DNA from: Anseranas semipalmata
Taxonomy: Eukaryota > Chordata > Aves > Anseriformes > Anseranatidae
Assembly (NCBI GenBank): GCA_013399115.1
Contig: VXAA01006076.1
Span: 108,054-172,053, forward strand
Length of the DNA: 64,000 nucleotides
Direction: 5' to 3'
How positions within the stretch are numbered: position 1 is the stretch's first letter; the number at the start of each line of letters is the position of its first letter. Below are positions 39,234 through 50,995 of the stretch, one piece after another. The notes beneath the pieces are model-generated. The model did not search any database. It worked only from the letters and a program-made list of their open reading frames with translations, and was not told the origin of the DNA. Made by a program: the position numbers and the translations under genes.

Positions 39234-39735
39234 ATCCTGGTATATCATTTGGCTTGAATTGCAGGCTGCATTTGTCTGTGTCAGTGTTTGCTGTCCTTTC
39301 CACTGAGGATCTACTGACATTTCATGCTTCTTTCTCTCCTTTCATCTTGCCCACAGTGAATTTCCTCTGGTTCCATGTGGCCCTTTTCTATTAACACATA
39401 CAAACCTCTGACTTAAGATTAACTACTTTTACTTGGATCAAATTGGTCAAGCCTGAATTTGGCTTTTATTTAGGCCGGTAACCTGCCTGCTCTGCAGCAC
39501 AAACATAAGTAAAACCTAGCTCATCGCTGCTGATTTGTTTGGCCATTTATTTTCTCTCATCTCTTATTCAGAGAAGCAGACAAGTTTTCCTAACAGTTCA
39601 CTGTGGAAGAACCACAAGCACTCACAGAGAGCCTTGGGCGGCCACTAACCTGCCTACAAGTATGCCAAAATGACCCTGTATACTCAAGAAACCCAAATAT
39701 CCATAACATTACTGGAACGTGAGTGTACATGATGG

Positions 39736-39755
39736 AAAAAAAAAAAAAAAAAAAA
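39736..39755 (+). repeat. Poly-A (20)
   Basis: An uninterrupted run of 20 A. No retrocopy sequence was recognised upstream. It lies about 500 bp from the T22 run in opposite base orientation. Confidence 0.95.
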
Positions 39756-39924
39756 CAGGGAGGTGTTAGCTCCCTGTAACTCTTTACCCATGGGACAGAG
39801 ACAGGCTTCTCCAGACTGTAATTCAATGCAGGAATGTAATTTTACATTTTGGATTTGTGTTACGGAGGATCTACCCTCTCCATCTCTATCAGCTAGAAAG
39901 GGATCTTGGAGAAATCAATCTTGG

Positions 39925-40103
39925 AAGGCTTAAGCCAGCTATTGTGAATAAGTCCCTAACATGGTTTAGATCTTAGCCTAAGCCTCCAAGTTTTCTTGCA
40001 TTTAACTGATTGTGCAAGTGAGCAACTAAATATTTCTTGCACCTAGTTAAGTAGGCTAGGTGCAAGAGCTTGGGCATTGCTTTGTTTAGGTTCAAGAACC
40101 TAA
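39925..40103. repeat. Palindrome-rich patch with 12-bp-stem hairpin
   Basis: TCTTGCACCTAG (40035-40046) pairs exactly with CTAGGTGCAAGA (40056-40067) across a 9-nt loop. About 20 bp further, TTAGGTTC and GAACCTAA (40086-40103) form an 8-bp stem with a 2-nt centre. GGCTTAAGCC, a 10-bp palindrome, lies near 39927. The patch has no coding potential. A hairpin RNA or a small inverted-repeat element remnant is possible. Confidence 0.75.
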
Positions 40104-42095
40104 TCTAAAATAATTTGAAGTTTCCTAATGATTTTCAACTATGTCTTTGAATTGCCCCTCTGTCTCTCTCTGAGTACTGTTGGTAGAATTAGCAACCTAA
40201 AAAAATACTTGACTTGTAGAAAAACATTGTTAGTGTGACTACTTCTGAGCAAACAAAACACCTTAACACTTTTGTACTTGCTCCTGATTTATGTCCATGG
40301 TTTTTCACCTCTACTTTGCTGTCCCATACACTGTAGTACTGTTTGACTGGTTCTGTATTAATGCACAAAACTTCCAATTACTTTAAAGTAGAAGCTATGG
40401 GAATAATTATTATATATATGTATATATATATTACTGAAATAACCTATAAAGCAAATTCTAAACTGGAAGAGGCACAGGGGCTGTACCTCTTCTTGGAAAA
40501 AAAAAATGAAAATGACAGAAATTGCAAGTTATAAACAGAGACTGAGGGCCAAAATTGTTGACATAAGTATGTCCCTAGAGCTGCAGATAAGTGCCAGGAA
40601 ATTTGGTGCTTTTGGAAAATTTGATTAGGCCATTATTTGCATCTTAAGAGTTTAAATACACTTATACTTATGGTAAATTAGAACTTCTACAGAGGCTGAT
40701 GTTGGATCTAGTTCTTTGAAAAAAATCTAACCTCACTAAAGTGATTGGGAAATCTTTAAAAGGCATGTGAAGGATTTCCCAATCTTTTAAGTTGGGGTCA
40801 TCCAAAATTTTGACAACAAGAGACAAAATGATATTATCAGAATTTGCTCAGATTGGGTTTTTGGAGACAAATATGCTTTATGATCTTATATAACAGTGGA
40901 AAAATCATTTTGCCAGGACCTGGTGGAAAAGACCCATGGGCCATCAGCTGTGCAGCCATGCACCAAGCTTGTGGAGGGACTAGTTACTCATTAATCCTCT
41001 TTTTGATGCTTTATTTTCTGATGTTTGCATCACCTGCATAAAACCAGGCTCAGTTTGCTTGTTCTACAGAACAAACAAGGGACATAAGTTGTTTTCTGTG
41101 AAAGTCCTCAAATGAAATGTTTGAAAAAGAGAAAGTGATCTGTTTTAATTGTTTAATTGGCAAGTGTTGCTAAAGAGAATGTAAACACATTGCTACATGA
41201 TTTACGTAAAATTGCCAGTAATGACAAGGAAGAGCATCAAACCAGTTGATAATCCATCAGTTGATGGATTTAAGATCTGTTCAGATTCAAAATGGGTATG
41301 TCATCTAGTTTTTATTTTGCAAAACAAAGACGACGATAAGATCCGTGAAAATGTATTATATTGACAATGGTAATCCTAGGAATTAGCTTAGCATTATGAC
41401 TATTTACATCTTTGGAATTATTTAACAGAACTAGTTCAAAACATAGTTAGCTGGGAAGTTATCACACTTTTTCTCTTACAGTCAATCCTTTTAGTGAAAA
41501 AAAATATTTTTACTTTTGAAAATGACAGGAAAAAGAAAAAGAGAGTGTTCAAGCAGAAGGATCTGGAAACCCGCCATGAAACCTGATCAAAATTTGAAGT
41601 GTTTCAGGTTTCCTTTCAGAATACAGAAGATGGGCAATAGCCTAAAATGGCAACATTTTCATCAAAAATGTTCCAGTAAAATCTCTACTGATAAGGGCAA
41701 CGTACGATAGTTGCAATGATACTCATCTTTCTTTACACACTTCCTGTACTTCCTATATATAAACTGAACTATCTAGGCCCTCCCTCAGGCATATGATCAT
41801 ACCAAAGCAATGTTTTTACCATGACCCGTTTGGCACACAACCCTGTGATGCCCCCTTGGATTCATCAGTTGCCTGTTGTGGTTTATAGCGCATCCATCTG
41901 CCATTTGTTAGGCACTCTCCTGACAGCAAACTGGAAGCTAGCTCAAGTCTGGTGGAGCAAGAACATTATGAAGCAACAGCTGAGCCTAATCCTAGCTAGA
42001 AGTTATTGTCCATGTTTCATTAGCTGTGTGTTTATAGACATCCATAGGATGTTCTTTTCCTCCTCCATCAGTCTACACACTTTCTTTAGTAATGT
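40104..42095. other. Non-coding AT-rich DNA
   Basis: No exon was recognised. It contains a TA-rich microsatellite-like run near 40409-40431 and the inverted repeat AATCCATCA-GT-TGATGGATT at 41251-41270. Confidence 0.5.
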
Positions 42096-42870
42096 TATAG
42101 AATAGAACCATTAAGTTAGAAGGGACCTACAAAGATTATCAAGTCCAACTGCCTGACCACTTGAGGGCTAAACAAAAGTTAAAGCATATTAATGAGGGCA
42201 TTGCCCAAATGCCTCTTGGACACTGACAGGCATGGGGCATCAACCACCTCTCTAGGAAGCCTGTTCCAGGGTTTGACCACGCTCACAGCAAAGAAATGTT
42301 TCCTGATACCCAGTCTGAACCTCCCCTGGCACAGCTTTGTGCCATTCCCATGTGTCCGGTCCTTGGGAGCAGAGACCGGCACCTCCCTCTGCGCTTCCGC
42401 TCCTCAGGAAGCTGCAGAGAGCAACGAGGTCACCTCTTGGCCTCTCTTCTCCAGACCGGACAACCCAAGTGTCCCCAGTCTCTCCGCAAAGGACATGCCT
42501 TCCAGCCCCTTTACCAGCTTTGTTGCCCTCCTCTGGATGCTTTCAAGGACCTTAACATCCTTTTCATATTGTGGAGCCCAGCACTGCACACAATATTCAA
42601 GGTGAGGTCACACCAATGCTAAGTATAGAGGGGGAATTGCCTCTTTTGACCAGCTGGCTGTGCTGTGTTTAGTTGTGTTTAATTTACTCCCTTGGCTGCC
42701 AGGGTACACTGTTGGCTCATGTTGAGCCTGGTATCGACCAGCACCCCCAGATCCCGTTCTGCAGAGCTGCTCCCAGCCACTTGTCACCCCGTCTGTACCT
42801 GGGTCAGCATTCCTCCATCCTAGGCATTTATCTTTGTTGACTTTCATGCCATTGATGATTGCCCAGTGAA
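42096..42870 (-). mobile_element. CR1 LINE fragment with ORF2 C-terminal pseudogene
   Basis: On the minus strand the order is as follows. An INGMKVNKDKC segment near 42850-42815 is followed by a decayed stretch ending in PPLYLALV (42608 end). Then come [33 protein letters not shown] residues (42589-42404) and FRLGIRKHFFAVSVVKPWNRLPREVV (42382-42179). The CR1 3' end (GGTCCCTTCTAACTTAATGG) is near 42100. This is the ORF2 region after the reverse transcriptase core plus the short 3' UTR. Frame breaks separate the blocks, so it is not functional. The catalytic endonuclease and RT motifs are absent through 5' truncation. The longest open frame in the window (42192-42605, plus strand) is merely its antisense. 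Confidence 0.93.
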
Positions 42871-42887
42871 TAATAATTAGTACGTAT

Positions 42888-42915
42888 TAACAAAAAGTAA
42901 GTAACAAAAAGTAGC
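42888..42915 (+). repeat. 14-bp imperfect tandem pair
   Basis: TAACAAAAAGTAAG is followed directly by TAACAAAAAGTAGC. It lies just beyond the truncated 5' side of the minus-strand CR1. It may reflect slippage or the insertion event, but it is not a clear target-site duplication, because the other side lacks it. Confidence 0.85.
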
Positions 42916-45900
42916 TTAAAAAAAAAAGATCAGATGGAATAAATAGATGATCTTTTGGCTTAGTGACAATGGCACAAAGACAAAGTTAAGCACCTGAAGT
43001 GATACCTTTGACCAAAATTGGACACTCACAAAGGACACATTTCCAAGGGACTAACCCTGCCAACATATTGCACAGCAAATGCCTAAACCCCTGTGGCAAC
43101 AGCAGGTGAGTGGCTGCAGTGCTCCCCTCTGGGACCATCTAGACAGCTGTGCAAGCCCCAGGCAAGGAGATGAGCAAATAAATAATAGGGAGAAAAAGTA
43201 GCCAGCTGGTTTGGGAGGAGTTCCCTGCCCAAACTGTCAGAATTTGGCCTAACGACCCTTTTTCCATTGATTTTTGAAATCAATTTGGTTTAATCAACTT
43301 TTACCAGAGAAAGACCAGAAGTAGGCCTGTCCATGTAAGAGCTGTTGAAGAATTGTAGTTGTACTTTATTTTACATGCGAGATGATTTTCCCGTGCAAGA
43401 CAAGCTTTTCAGAGCCCTGAATAGCAAAGCAAACACTCCAGTCTTAAGATCAGTATCTAGTGAAATGTTTGCAAGAACCTCCCCATAGAAGATACTGGAG
43501 AGATCAGAAGCTCTCTCTTTAGGAGATTGCTCTACAATGCAGGAATTTAGCCTAAGCCTTCTTGTTACCAGCCATGGCAGGCACTGTGGTTTCAGTCTTG
43601 CTTCTCATTCTTGTAGGGGTGGGGCTGCTGTTGGTATCAATTTGAGAGCATTACTTACTGCACCTAAACAATTCCCCAGGGGCATGAGCTCCAACCTACA
43701 AAGAGAAAGGCAAAGCTGCTGATGAATTCAGTGGGTTGTGCCTCAGGCTCCATTCAAAGAAGGAATAATTCAGTACAAAAGTCATCGCAGAAATATATAG
43801 CTACATTGAGCAATGTCAGAGTATTTCCCAGCTGTAGAACAATTTAACAGCCCAATCAAAAATAGCTTCCTGATGCCTGATCCTGTAGGAAAAAATTCTG
43901 TGGCACGTGAGTTTTCTGTCCTTTCATTGTCAGCTTTTTTTTTTTTTTCCGGGAATGTTTTTCTCTTTTCCAGCCAATACTTTCTGTTACAGTGGCTTAT
44001 CTGACAATAGGTTACAATGATTGCCTGCTACTTCTCTGCTTTCCTAAACACAGTCATGGCCTTCTTATCTCCTTCATATCAATGAGTGACATACCTTTAA
44101 ATGTTGCACTTTATCTAATTAAAATGAGTGTATAATGTGTCCCTTTTCTAACGAGACCCTGCTCATTCCTTTAGAGCAGTGAATTATTCATCTCTTCTTG
44201 CCACTTATGGTGCTTTCTTTGGGCTAAACTCTGAAAACTGGGAGAAGGAACTCAGAGAATAGGGAGGAATAATAAAATTTCTCCTCCAGCTATGACCTCG
44301 GAAACAGCGGGAACAGCAACGATTGCTGTCTTGACTGTTCCTCCTCTGTGAGGACAGGTAGAGCACATAGAACAGCTAAGCCCACCTGCAGCAGAAGCTG
44401 TTGAGGGGCAGGAACAGGATCACTGTGGTTTTTATTGCCCCCTCAGGGCTCCATGTCACTGGGGCTTGGTCACATCTGCCCCAGGCGGATGGGCAGGATG
44501 TGTCACAGATCTCCCAGGTGCTCTACCATCTAAACACAGTGAGCCCACAGGGCAGGTCACTGCCTGTAAGTGGAGCTTAAAGACCATATCTTTTCTTCTA
44601 TATGAAAACAAAACAATAAAGAGGGGATCAGACTACTTCAAAAATAACCCTTGCTCCTGTAAGAAAAGTGAGTAAAGAGCTCAGCTTTGGCTGAAGTCAG
44701 CTTGGAGCTGAAGAGTTCATCCCACCCTACAGCAGACTCATTTGTCAGACCACAAGACTCATCTTTATCTCCTGGGGAGGATATGTCAGGGAGCATGAGG
44801 AAAATAAAAAATGCCAGCTAAATTTGCCTCCTTTTTAAAAAGCAGTAGGGAACCAAGGGTCATAGAATATTCTTGCTGTCTGTAAACAGCTTATGGAAAA
44901 TGCAGCTTCTAACAAGCAATAAAATAAAATGAATGCTTTCCTTAAAGGTCCATTTATGCAAGCATTGTTTCAGCATCCAAGTAAAAAGCAATATTTATAT
45001 TTCCTAAACACTTACGCTTTGTCAGCATCAGCCTATCTGCAGTGATAATCCATTTATCCCCACAGCTATACAATTGCACCCAGGTTCCAGATAAAATTGA
45101 GGAATGTGCAGAGAAATTAAAGACCAAATTTATAAAAGCTGCTCAGGTGCTGAAAGCAGAAGAGGTCTAAAAAAGAATTTCTAGAAATGCCTTAGCATAA
45201 GTGAACTCAACATGTGTAGGGCGTGTTTTGTCCAGAAGCAAAGCCAGTTTAAGCATTTCCCACCTTTCCCACAAGACCACCTTCTGCTCTCAGTTTGGCC
45301 ACCTTAGCTGCTGGAGGCACTGTGTCTTTCCCAGGATCAGTGGAATGATCAGGGCTAACAAAAAAAAGTCTTGGGGAAAGAGCATCTTTTTAATGTGGGT
45401 AATTGAACTGATTCCATGTGGTGCTCATCCCCACAACCATGTGAATCAGCACAACCAGATGGGTACATTTGTACATTTGGGGCATAACAACAAGAGACTC
45501 GGTGGGGACAGACTGACAGGACAACAGCGTGCAAAGGCATCCTTATAGACCAACACCATCTAAATGCTATTGAACATGCTGCTGGCTACCTCTCTGCCCT
45601 GCTAAGCACACTAACAGCTTTAAAATGTAATCACCCCTTATTCTGGGCAAAACCAAACAAAAGCATGGCGGAGCAAGGAATGTAAACCACATCTCAGACT
45701 GGCTCCCTAGCCACTGCATCAACCTTCCTAATGAGCAATTGGAGATTTTCTTACTTGTCAAATTGTAGATTCCCAGGGCTGTGTTTCCTCATGATTCGTA
45801 TGATGTCATCATCAACAGCTAAGCAAATGCAGATTGCAGCAGTCAGGTTACAGCACTCTGTAGGGCACTAACAGGAAAAATAAACATATATTGCTTTATT

Positions 45901-48900
45901 CAACTGCTGGCAGAGAAAGTGGAATCGTTTATATTCTCTCTGCTCACTCTAAAAAGATCATGGGGTGAAACTGAGGAAGTGTTCTTAAGAAAAGCATTAA
46001 AAGAAAAACTCAGCAATGAGTGGTTTATCAGACTGGCCTGAGAAAATAATAGAAGTTCATATCATCATAATCGCAAACTTCCTTAGTCCTTAAGGGTCTC
46101 TGAACACCTGACACTGCAATCCATACGGGTGACACATACCAACCGACCCTCAGGATTAAGGATAAGATCCTAGTAGGAAAAGATGACATAATGCTCTTGC
46201 AAAACTGCCATGGGATCTTTAACATCCCCATAGAACAAACAGGAACTTGGTGTTTGCAGCCTCATGTAAAAGGAATGAAGAAAATCCATTGCTAAGGTCA
46301 CTTTAAACTGGGTAAACCACTGAATGAGATAATGGCTGAAAGAGTCTTGAATATATGACTTGTTATCTTTGCCATCTGTGTAATTTCTATGGATCAAAAA
46401 TGTGCAAAAGAATCTCATACAAATAGCATCTCAGCTTTTGGGGTAATAACTCGCTTTTGGGGTAATAACTCGTTATTTTTCATGAGTGAACGTAGCAGAG
46501 CTTCCTCTTAATATATACTTTTATCTAAGTACAGCTAATTAACTAGCTGAGACCAGAACACTGCTTGTATCTATTGCACTCTGGAGAGGTAGGGCCAGGT
46601 CTCCTGGCAGCTGTGATGAGCACCATAAACTAAGTTATGTTAATCCTCCAAGCTTCAGGCTTGAGATAAGTCAGAGCTTTCACAACATCCTTTATCTACT
46701 ACTGTGGTTTTTATTTTATTTGAAGACATATGATGTTTATTAGCTGAATGCCCTTAAGTATTGAAAATGGAAGCAGAAATTTACCACTTAAATTTAGATC
46801 ATCCTTTCCCCCTGCAACACACAAGTTTAGTTTACTCTGAACAGTTCCCAGGATCGTGTGTCCAGATTCCAAGCAGAAGGCTAATATAAGCCCCTACATT
46901 ATTAGAGGCACCAAATGAGTGCTTATAAAATTGCAGTTGCAGACAGAGATAGGAGATTAGAGTTACTTATCAAAGCAATGGATTAGTTTAAATTCATTTA
47001 ATGTTGTTACTAGTATTGGGAACCAAGCACACCACACTGTAGCATACTGGCTGCACCACTTGGCAGTGTTTACCATCACCTAGCCTAACATGTTGTAGCT
47101 CTGATGGGAAATCGTTACTTCCAAGTTGTACATCAATCTTCCTGCTGGCAGTGATTGTATGGTATGAGCAGTATGTGAGATCACACAGATCACCAGTTTG
47201 GTTTCAAAGTGAAACAGGCTTTGGTTGCCAATGATTTATGAAAAGTTTCTGTCCACCCACACCTGCTCTTCAAGCCTGCTCCACGAAAGAAAAGAGGTGA
47301 TGTTGCTAGTGATGCTGTTAGATGCCACTAAGTGCCCATCACTCCCGTCTCCCTTGAGGTCTTTTTTTTTTCTTTGCCTCTAGAAATGAGCATCTCTATC
47401 TACAGCATACATTAGAAAAGCTTTAGTCTGAGTTTTCTTCCTCTGCTAACCATTTCTCCACTTTGCCACATACTACTTTGTACCATGACAAAGCATATTG
47501 TCCACAGCATTTGTGTTTTATTTTAACTGTTGAACACAGCCGATCATTCACCTTTCTTGTTCTTTAGTATTTTGAGCCCTACTGTGGAAATGACACCATT
47601 TCTCTTAAAGAGCTTCTCTGCTCCTGCTGCTGTGCCTCTTAATCTTCCACGTGTAATGGAAAAGTGTGTTTACTGTGTTAAAAAAAATGCTGATACAAAC
47701 AAAAGTCCAAGACTCCAGGTGGCAAGCAAGTGACAGGAGCAGATGTCTCAGAGAAACAAAAGAAGGAAGGGGAAAAAAAAAAAGTCAAACAGATACAACA
47801 TGAGAACAGCTATCAGGACATTTGAAACCACTTTCAATGAGATGCTAGAGGCATTCTGAAGATTATACACTATGTTGATAGCAACTAGTCACAGAAGCCT
47901 GAAAGCCATTGTAGTTTATTGTCACTCTCTGATGTCTGTTCTCACATGCCTCTCTCCATTCTTCCTTCTGGGAACATCCCCAGGTGTCTGGTTCAGGTAC
48001 TTGGCAATGAGCCCATCAGAAAGAAAACAATTCCTTATCTTCTGCCTTTAAAATACCAGGTAGCCAAGAAGCTGCAATGCAAAATCAACTAATTGCACAA
48101 TTTGAAAACAATGTGTTCCCATAAAGGTAGTATTGTGCACCATATTAAAAAGATGCAACATTTATCAATGCTTATATCATTATTGCTATAAAAAAGAAAG
48201 AGGATTATGGAAAATATGAGTCAGTTTTCAGTGTATTTTGTTGCCCTAAATGCCCATTCCCCTGTGATATAGGCACCTTACAGGCATGCTTCTATCGATT
48301 GATGAGCCTATTGATCAGTCAGTAGGGCTGACAGACTTCTACTATTTCAATGTTCACCTAAGCTCCTTTGTCAGAGGAAACTGGAAATTACACAGGACGG
48401 ATGATCTTTCAAGATATGAGTTGCAGTCACATCTGATAAAGTATGCACACAGTTAATGTGAGGTGGGAAAATTATTACAGTCAGGCTCAGAAGAGAATGA
48501 TAAATACTCTGCTCAGACTGCGACCACACAGAAACAGCCCGTGCCATTTATCAAAATGAAATAGGGAGCTCTGCATCCCTTTACATCACTGAGTTTCTGA
48601 GGCAAAAGATGGAAGGTACACTTCATGCCATTTCTAGTTACCATTTGTCCTGATAAGTACAGACTAAGTGCAACAGTAGCACAGCAAGGCACTTTCAGGA
48701 AGGTACTTTTTGCCATCCAGCATTAACAACAGTGACCTTGCTCACAGTGCACTAACTGCCCCCTCTTCTCATCTGACTCATCAGGGACTGATAAAAACCC
48801 TATTTTTAAGCATCTCGAGTTACACTAAGCCTTTAGCCTAGCTGCCAAAGAGTGTGTTGTTCCTTCCCAGAATGGATTGATTAGGCCAGAGCATACCCCG

Positions 48901-49766
48901 TGAAACAAAATGTCTTTTGCCCCTGTCAAGAAGAGCAGTCAGCAAGGTGGTGAAACAGCAGCCCCAGAAACTAGAGACCATTAACCCCAGCGTAAGGCAA
49001 GTGGACCAGCCAAGGCAGGGGTAAGGCTGATGGCCAGGTGGCTGCTGGCAGCCAGATTGCTCTCACACAACAGCTGGGACATACAAACCGGTCCCTACCC
49101 TGACCAAGGATTTGCACGGAGCTAGCTTTTCACTGCGCTGGCAAAATTTCTTCATCTCCTTTGGGCATGAGTCCGTGCTCCCTCCCCTGCTCCCTGTGAG
49201 AGGGGTCCACCACTTTCCCAGGACATGTGGATCTTCTCTAGTAAGGCAACTTCACTCCTCTCCTTTCTTCCGGCTCCTCCTATTCACCCTCTCTTGCCTT
49301 CTCTACTGAAGGAGCAACTCAAAATAAAATAAAAATAAATAAAAAACACCCCAAACTAAACCAGAACAGCAACTACCCCCTGCTCCTGCGCTGGCAGCTG
49401 CTTCCTTCTGTGCTGGTGCCCGTTCCTCCCATCGCCCTAGCAGGGTGTGAGGCAGCAGCTCCACACTGTCCTAGGAGCAGCGCAAGGCACATCCTAACCA
49501 GCCAGCCTGCTGTGCCACGCTGCTGCCTCTGCCTTCAGCCAGGCTCAACAGCAGCAGAGCGAGAACCCTGCTGGTACAGGGACATCAGCTGCAGCTGAGT
49601 AGCTGCTGGATCCTCCAGCCAAGAACATGCATCTTTGCCATCTCCCTGTAACAGAGCTTTTTTTTTTTTTTTTTTTTAATCTGCATTTCCTAAATTGCAT
49701 GTTCTTTGCAGAAATAAATAAATACAATGGTGAGATGTTCAGGCATTTCCTTTGAAAGGGAAATCT
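42916..49766. other. Non-coding DNA
   Basis: No exon was recognised. It contains a T-rich tract near 43937-43949, an ATF/CRE-like TGATGTCATCA at 45801-45811, a 19-bp tandem pair at 46435-46472, an AAAATAAAATAAAA tract near 49320-49349, a GC-richer patch about 49380-49600, and T20 at 49658-49677. Open frames are short and lack motifs. Confidence 0.5.
46435..46472 (+). repeat. 19-bp perfect tandem duplication
   Basis: CTTTTGGGGTAATAACTCG is present twice in direct contact with no mismatch. It is probably a recent slippage duplication. Confidence 0.97.
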
Positions 49767-50790
49767 AGAAAACTAGCTACCTTCCAAAAAAAAAAAAAAA
49801 GTCCTTTCTGTTCACAGTATATTTTCCATCAAAAATTCATTCCTACAAAAATGCTTTGACAATAACCAGAAGTCCATTCTGCCATCTACAGCATTATAGA
49901 ATTCCCTCCTTTATTTCCTTTATTTCCTTTTCCTTTTTAAAGATGACAGACTATTCTGACCAAAAGAATAGAGTGGGATGTTTTCTAAAGTCATCACTAG
50001 GAGAAATTTAAGGAAAAACACACCAAAAAATACAACCCCCTGAAAACTTCATTGTCTTGCCATTTTCTTAAGGAAGTACTGGGTTTTTATAGAAACAAGT
50101 TTTCCACCCCTTCTTTCTTCAGAAAATATTTTTTCTTATTAAATTCTCCTCAAATAAATCAAAATCAAGCTTTTCTGTTTTTCACCTGGAAAACATAGGG
50201 GTGTTTTGTTGTTTTTTTTTTCTTTAATAAATGACNNNNNNNNNNNNNNNNNNNNNNNNNNNNNNNNNNNNNNNNNNNNNNNNNNNNNNNNNNNNNNNNN
50301 NNNNNNNNNNNNNNNNNNNNNAAAAAACTAGCTCCCTTCAAAAAAAAAAAAAAAAGTCCTTTCTGTTCACAGTATATTTTCCATCAAAAATTCATTCCTA
50401 CAAAAATGCTTTGACAATAACCAGAAGTCCATTCTGCCATCTACAGCATTATAGAATTCCCTCCTTTATTTCCTTTATTTCCTTTTCCTTTTTAAAGATG
50501 ACAGACTATTCTGACCAAAAGAATAGAGTGGGATGTTTTCTAAAGTCATCACTAGGAGAAATTTAAGGAAAAACACACCAAAAAATACAACCCCCTGAAA
50601 ACTTCATTGTCTTGCCATTTTCTTAAGGAAGTACTGGGTTTTTATAGAAACAAGTTTTCCACCCCTTCTTTCTTCAGAAAATATTTTTTCTTATTAAATT
50701 CTCCTCAAATAAATCAAAATCAAGCTTTTCTGTTTTTCACCTGGAAAACATAGGGGTGTTTTGTTTTGTTTTTTTTTTTCTTTAAATGAC
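49767..50790 (+). repeat. 469-bp direct duplication flanking an assembly gap (probable false duplication)
   Basis: Bases 49767-50235 and 50322-50790 align at a constant offset of 555. The central 400 bp or more appears identical. Differences are confined to the ends: 49768, 49779 and 49785, and a compensating shift in the GTT/T-run and TAA near 50211-50232. The gap of 86 N lies exactly between the copies. A missed overlap between two contigs explains this better than a biological tandem duplication, since the copies end precisely at the gap edges. Confidence 0.9.
50236..50321. other. Assembly gap (86 N)
   Basis: A run of 86 undetermined bases. The apparent plus-strand open frame starting at 50231 runs through these Ns and is an artefact. 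Confidence 1.
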
Positions 50791-50956
50791 AAAGTTTTAT
50801 ACTGAGTGGAAAACTAAATCCTACTCTAGTTTGTCCAGTATCTTTCAAAGAGCATGCAAATTCAAAGCTTACCTTACTTGTGTCAATTATCTAGGAAACT
50901 CAGTTATTTGTGTGATTTCATATGTAGGACTTGCTTTACAGCCTGATCACAAAAAC

Positions 50957-50995
50957 GTCTAGAGGTGTCTAGTGCACACAAATGTCTAGAGGTGT
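50957..50995 (+). repeat. Diverged 27-bp direct repeat
   Basis: GTCTAGAGGTGT occurs at 50957-50968 and again at 50984-50995, each preceded by an A-rich stretch. The pattern fits an old two-copy tandem duplication. Confidence 0.8.

Larger units (their letters stand above)
34801..39900. other. Non-coding DNA, apart from the old repeat arm near 35087
   Basis: No exon was recognised. Contents: an ATT trinucleotide run near 35216-35231, A-rich tracts near 37164-37217, a near-perfect 20-bp palindrome CCTGACCTTTAAAAGTCAGG at 38516-38535, a T22 tract at 39212-39233 and an A20 tract at 39736-39755. A mildly GC-richer patch at about 37640-37850 has no coding signature. Confidence 0.5.

Noticed and set aside
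39212..39755. Poly-T and poly-A tracts flanking about 500 bp, possible retrocopy pair
   Set aside because: The sequence between shows no gene-like reading or recognised SINE, and no target-site duplication was seen.
41059..41074. TTGTTCT-AC-AGAACAA inverted repeat
   Set aside because: 7-bp stem is expected by chance; half-sites are everted relative to a glucocorticoid response element.
41867..41882. TGTTGTGGTTTA-like string resembling an avian ERV LTR start
   Set aside because: No matching LTR body, second LTR, primer-binding site or polypurine tract nearby.
42192..42605. 137-codon plus-strand open frame, longest in the window
   Set aside because: It is the antisense of a CR1 ORF2 C-terminal fragment on the minus strand.
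50231..50566. Open frame beginning with undetermined residues
   Set aside because: It runs through the N gap and is artificial.
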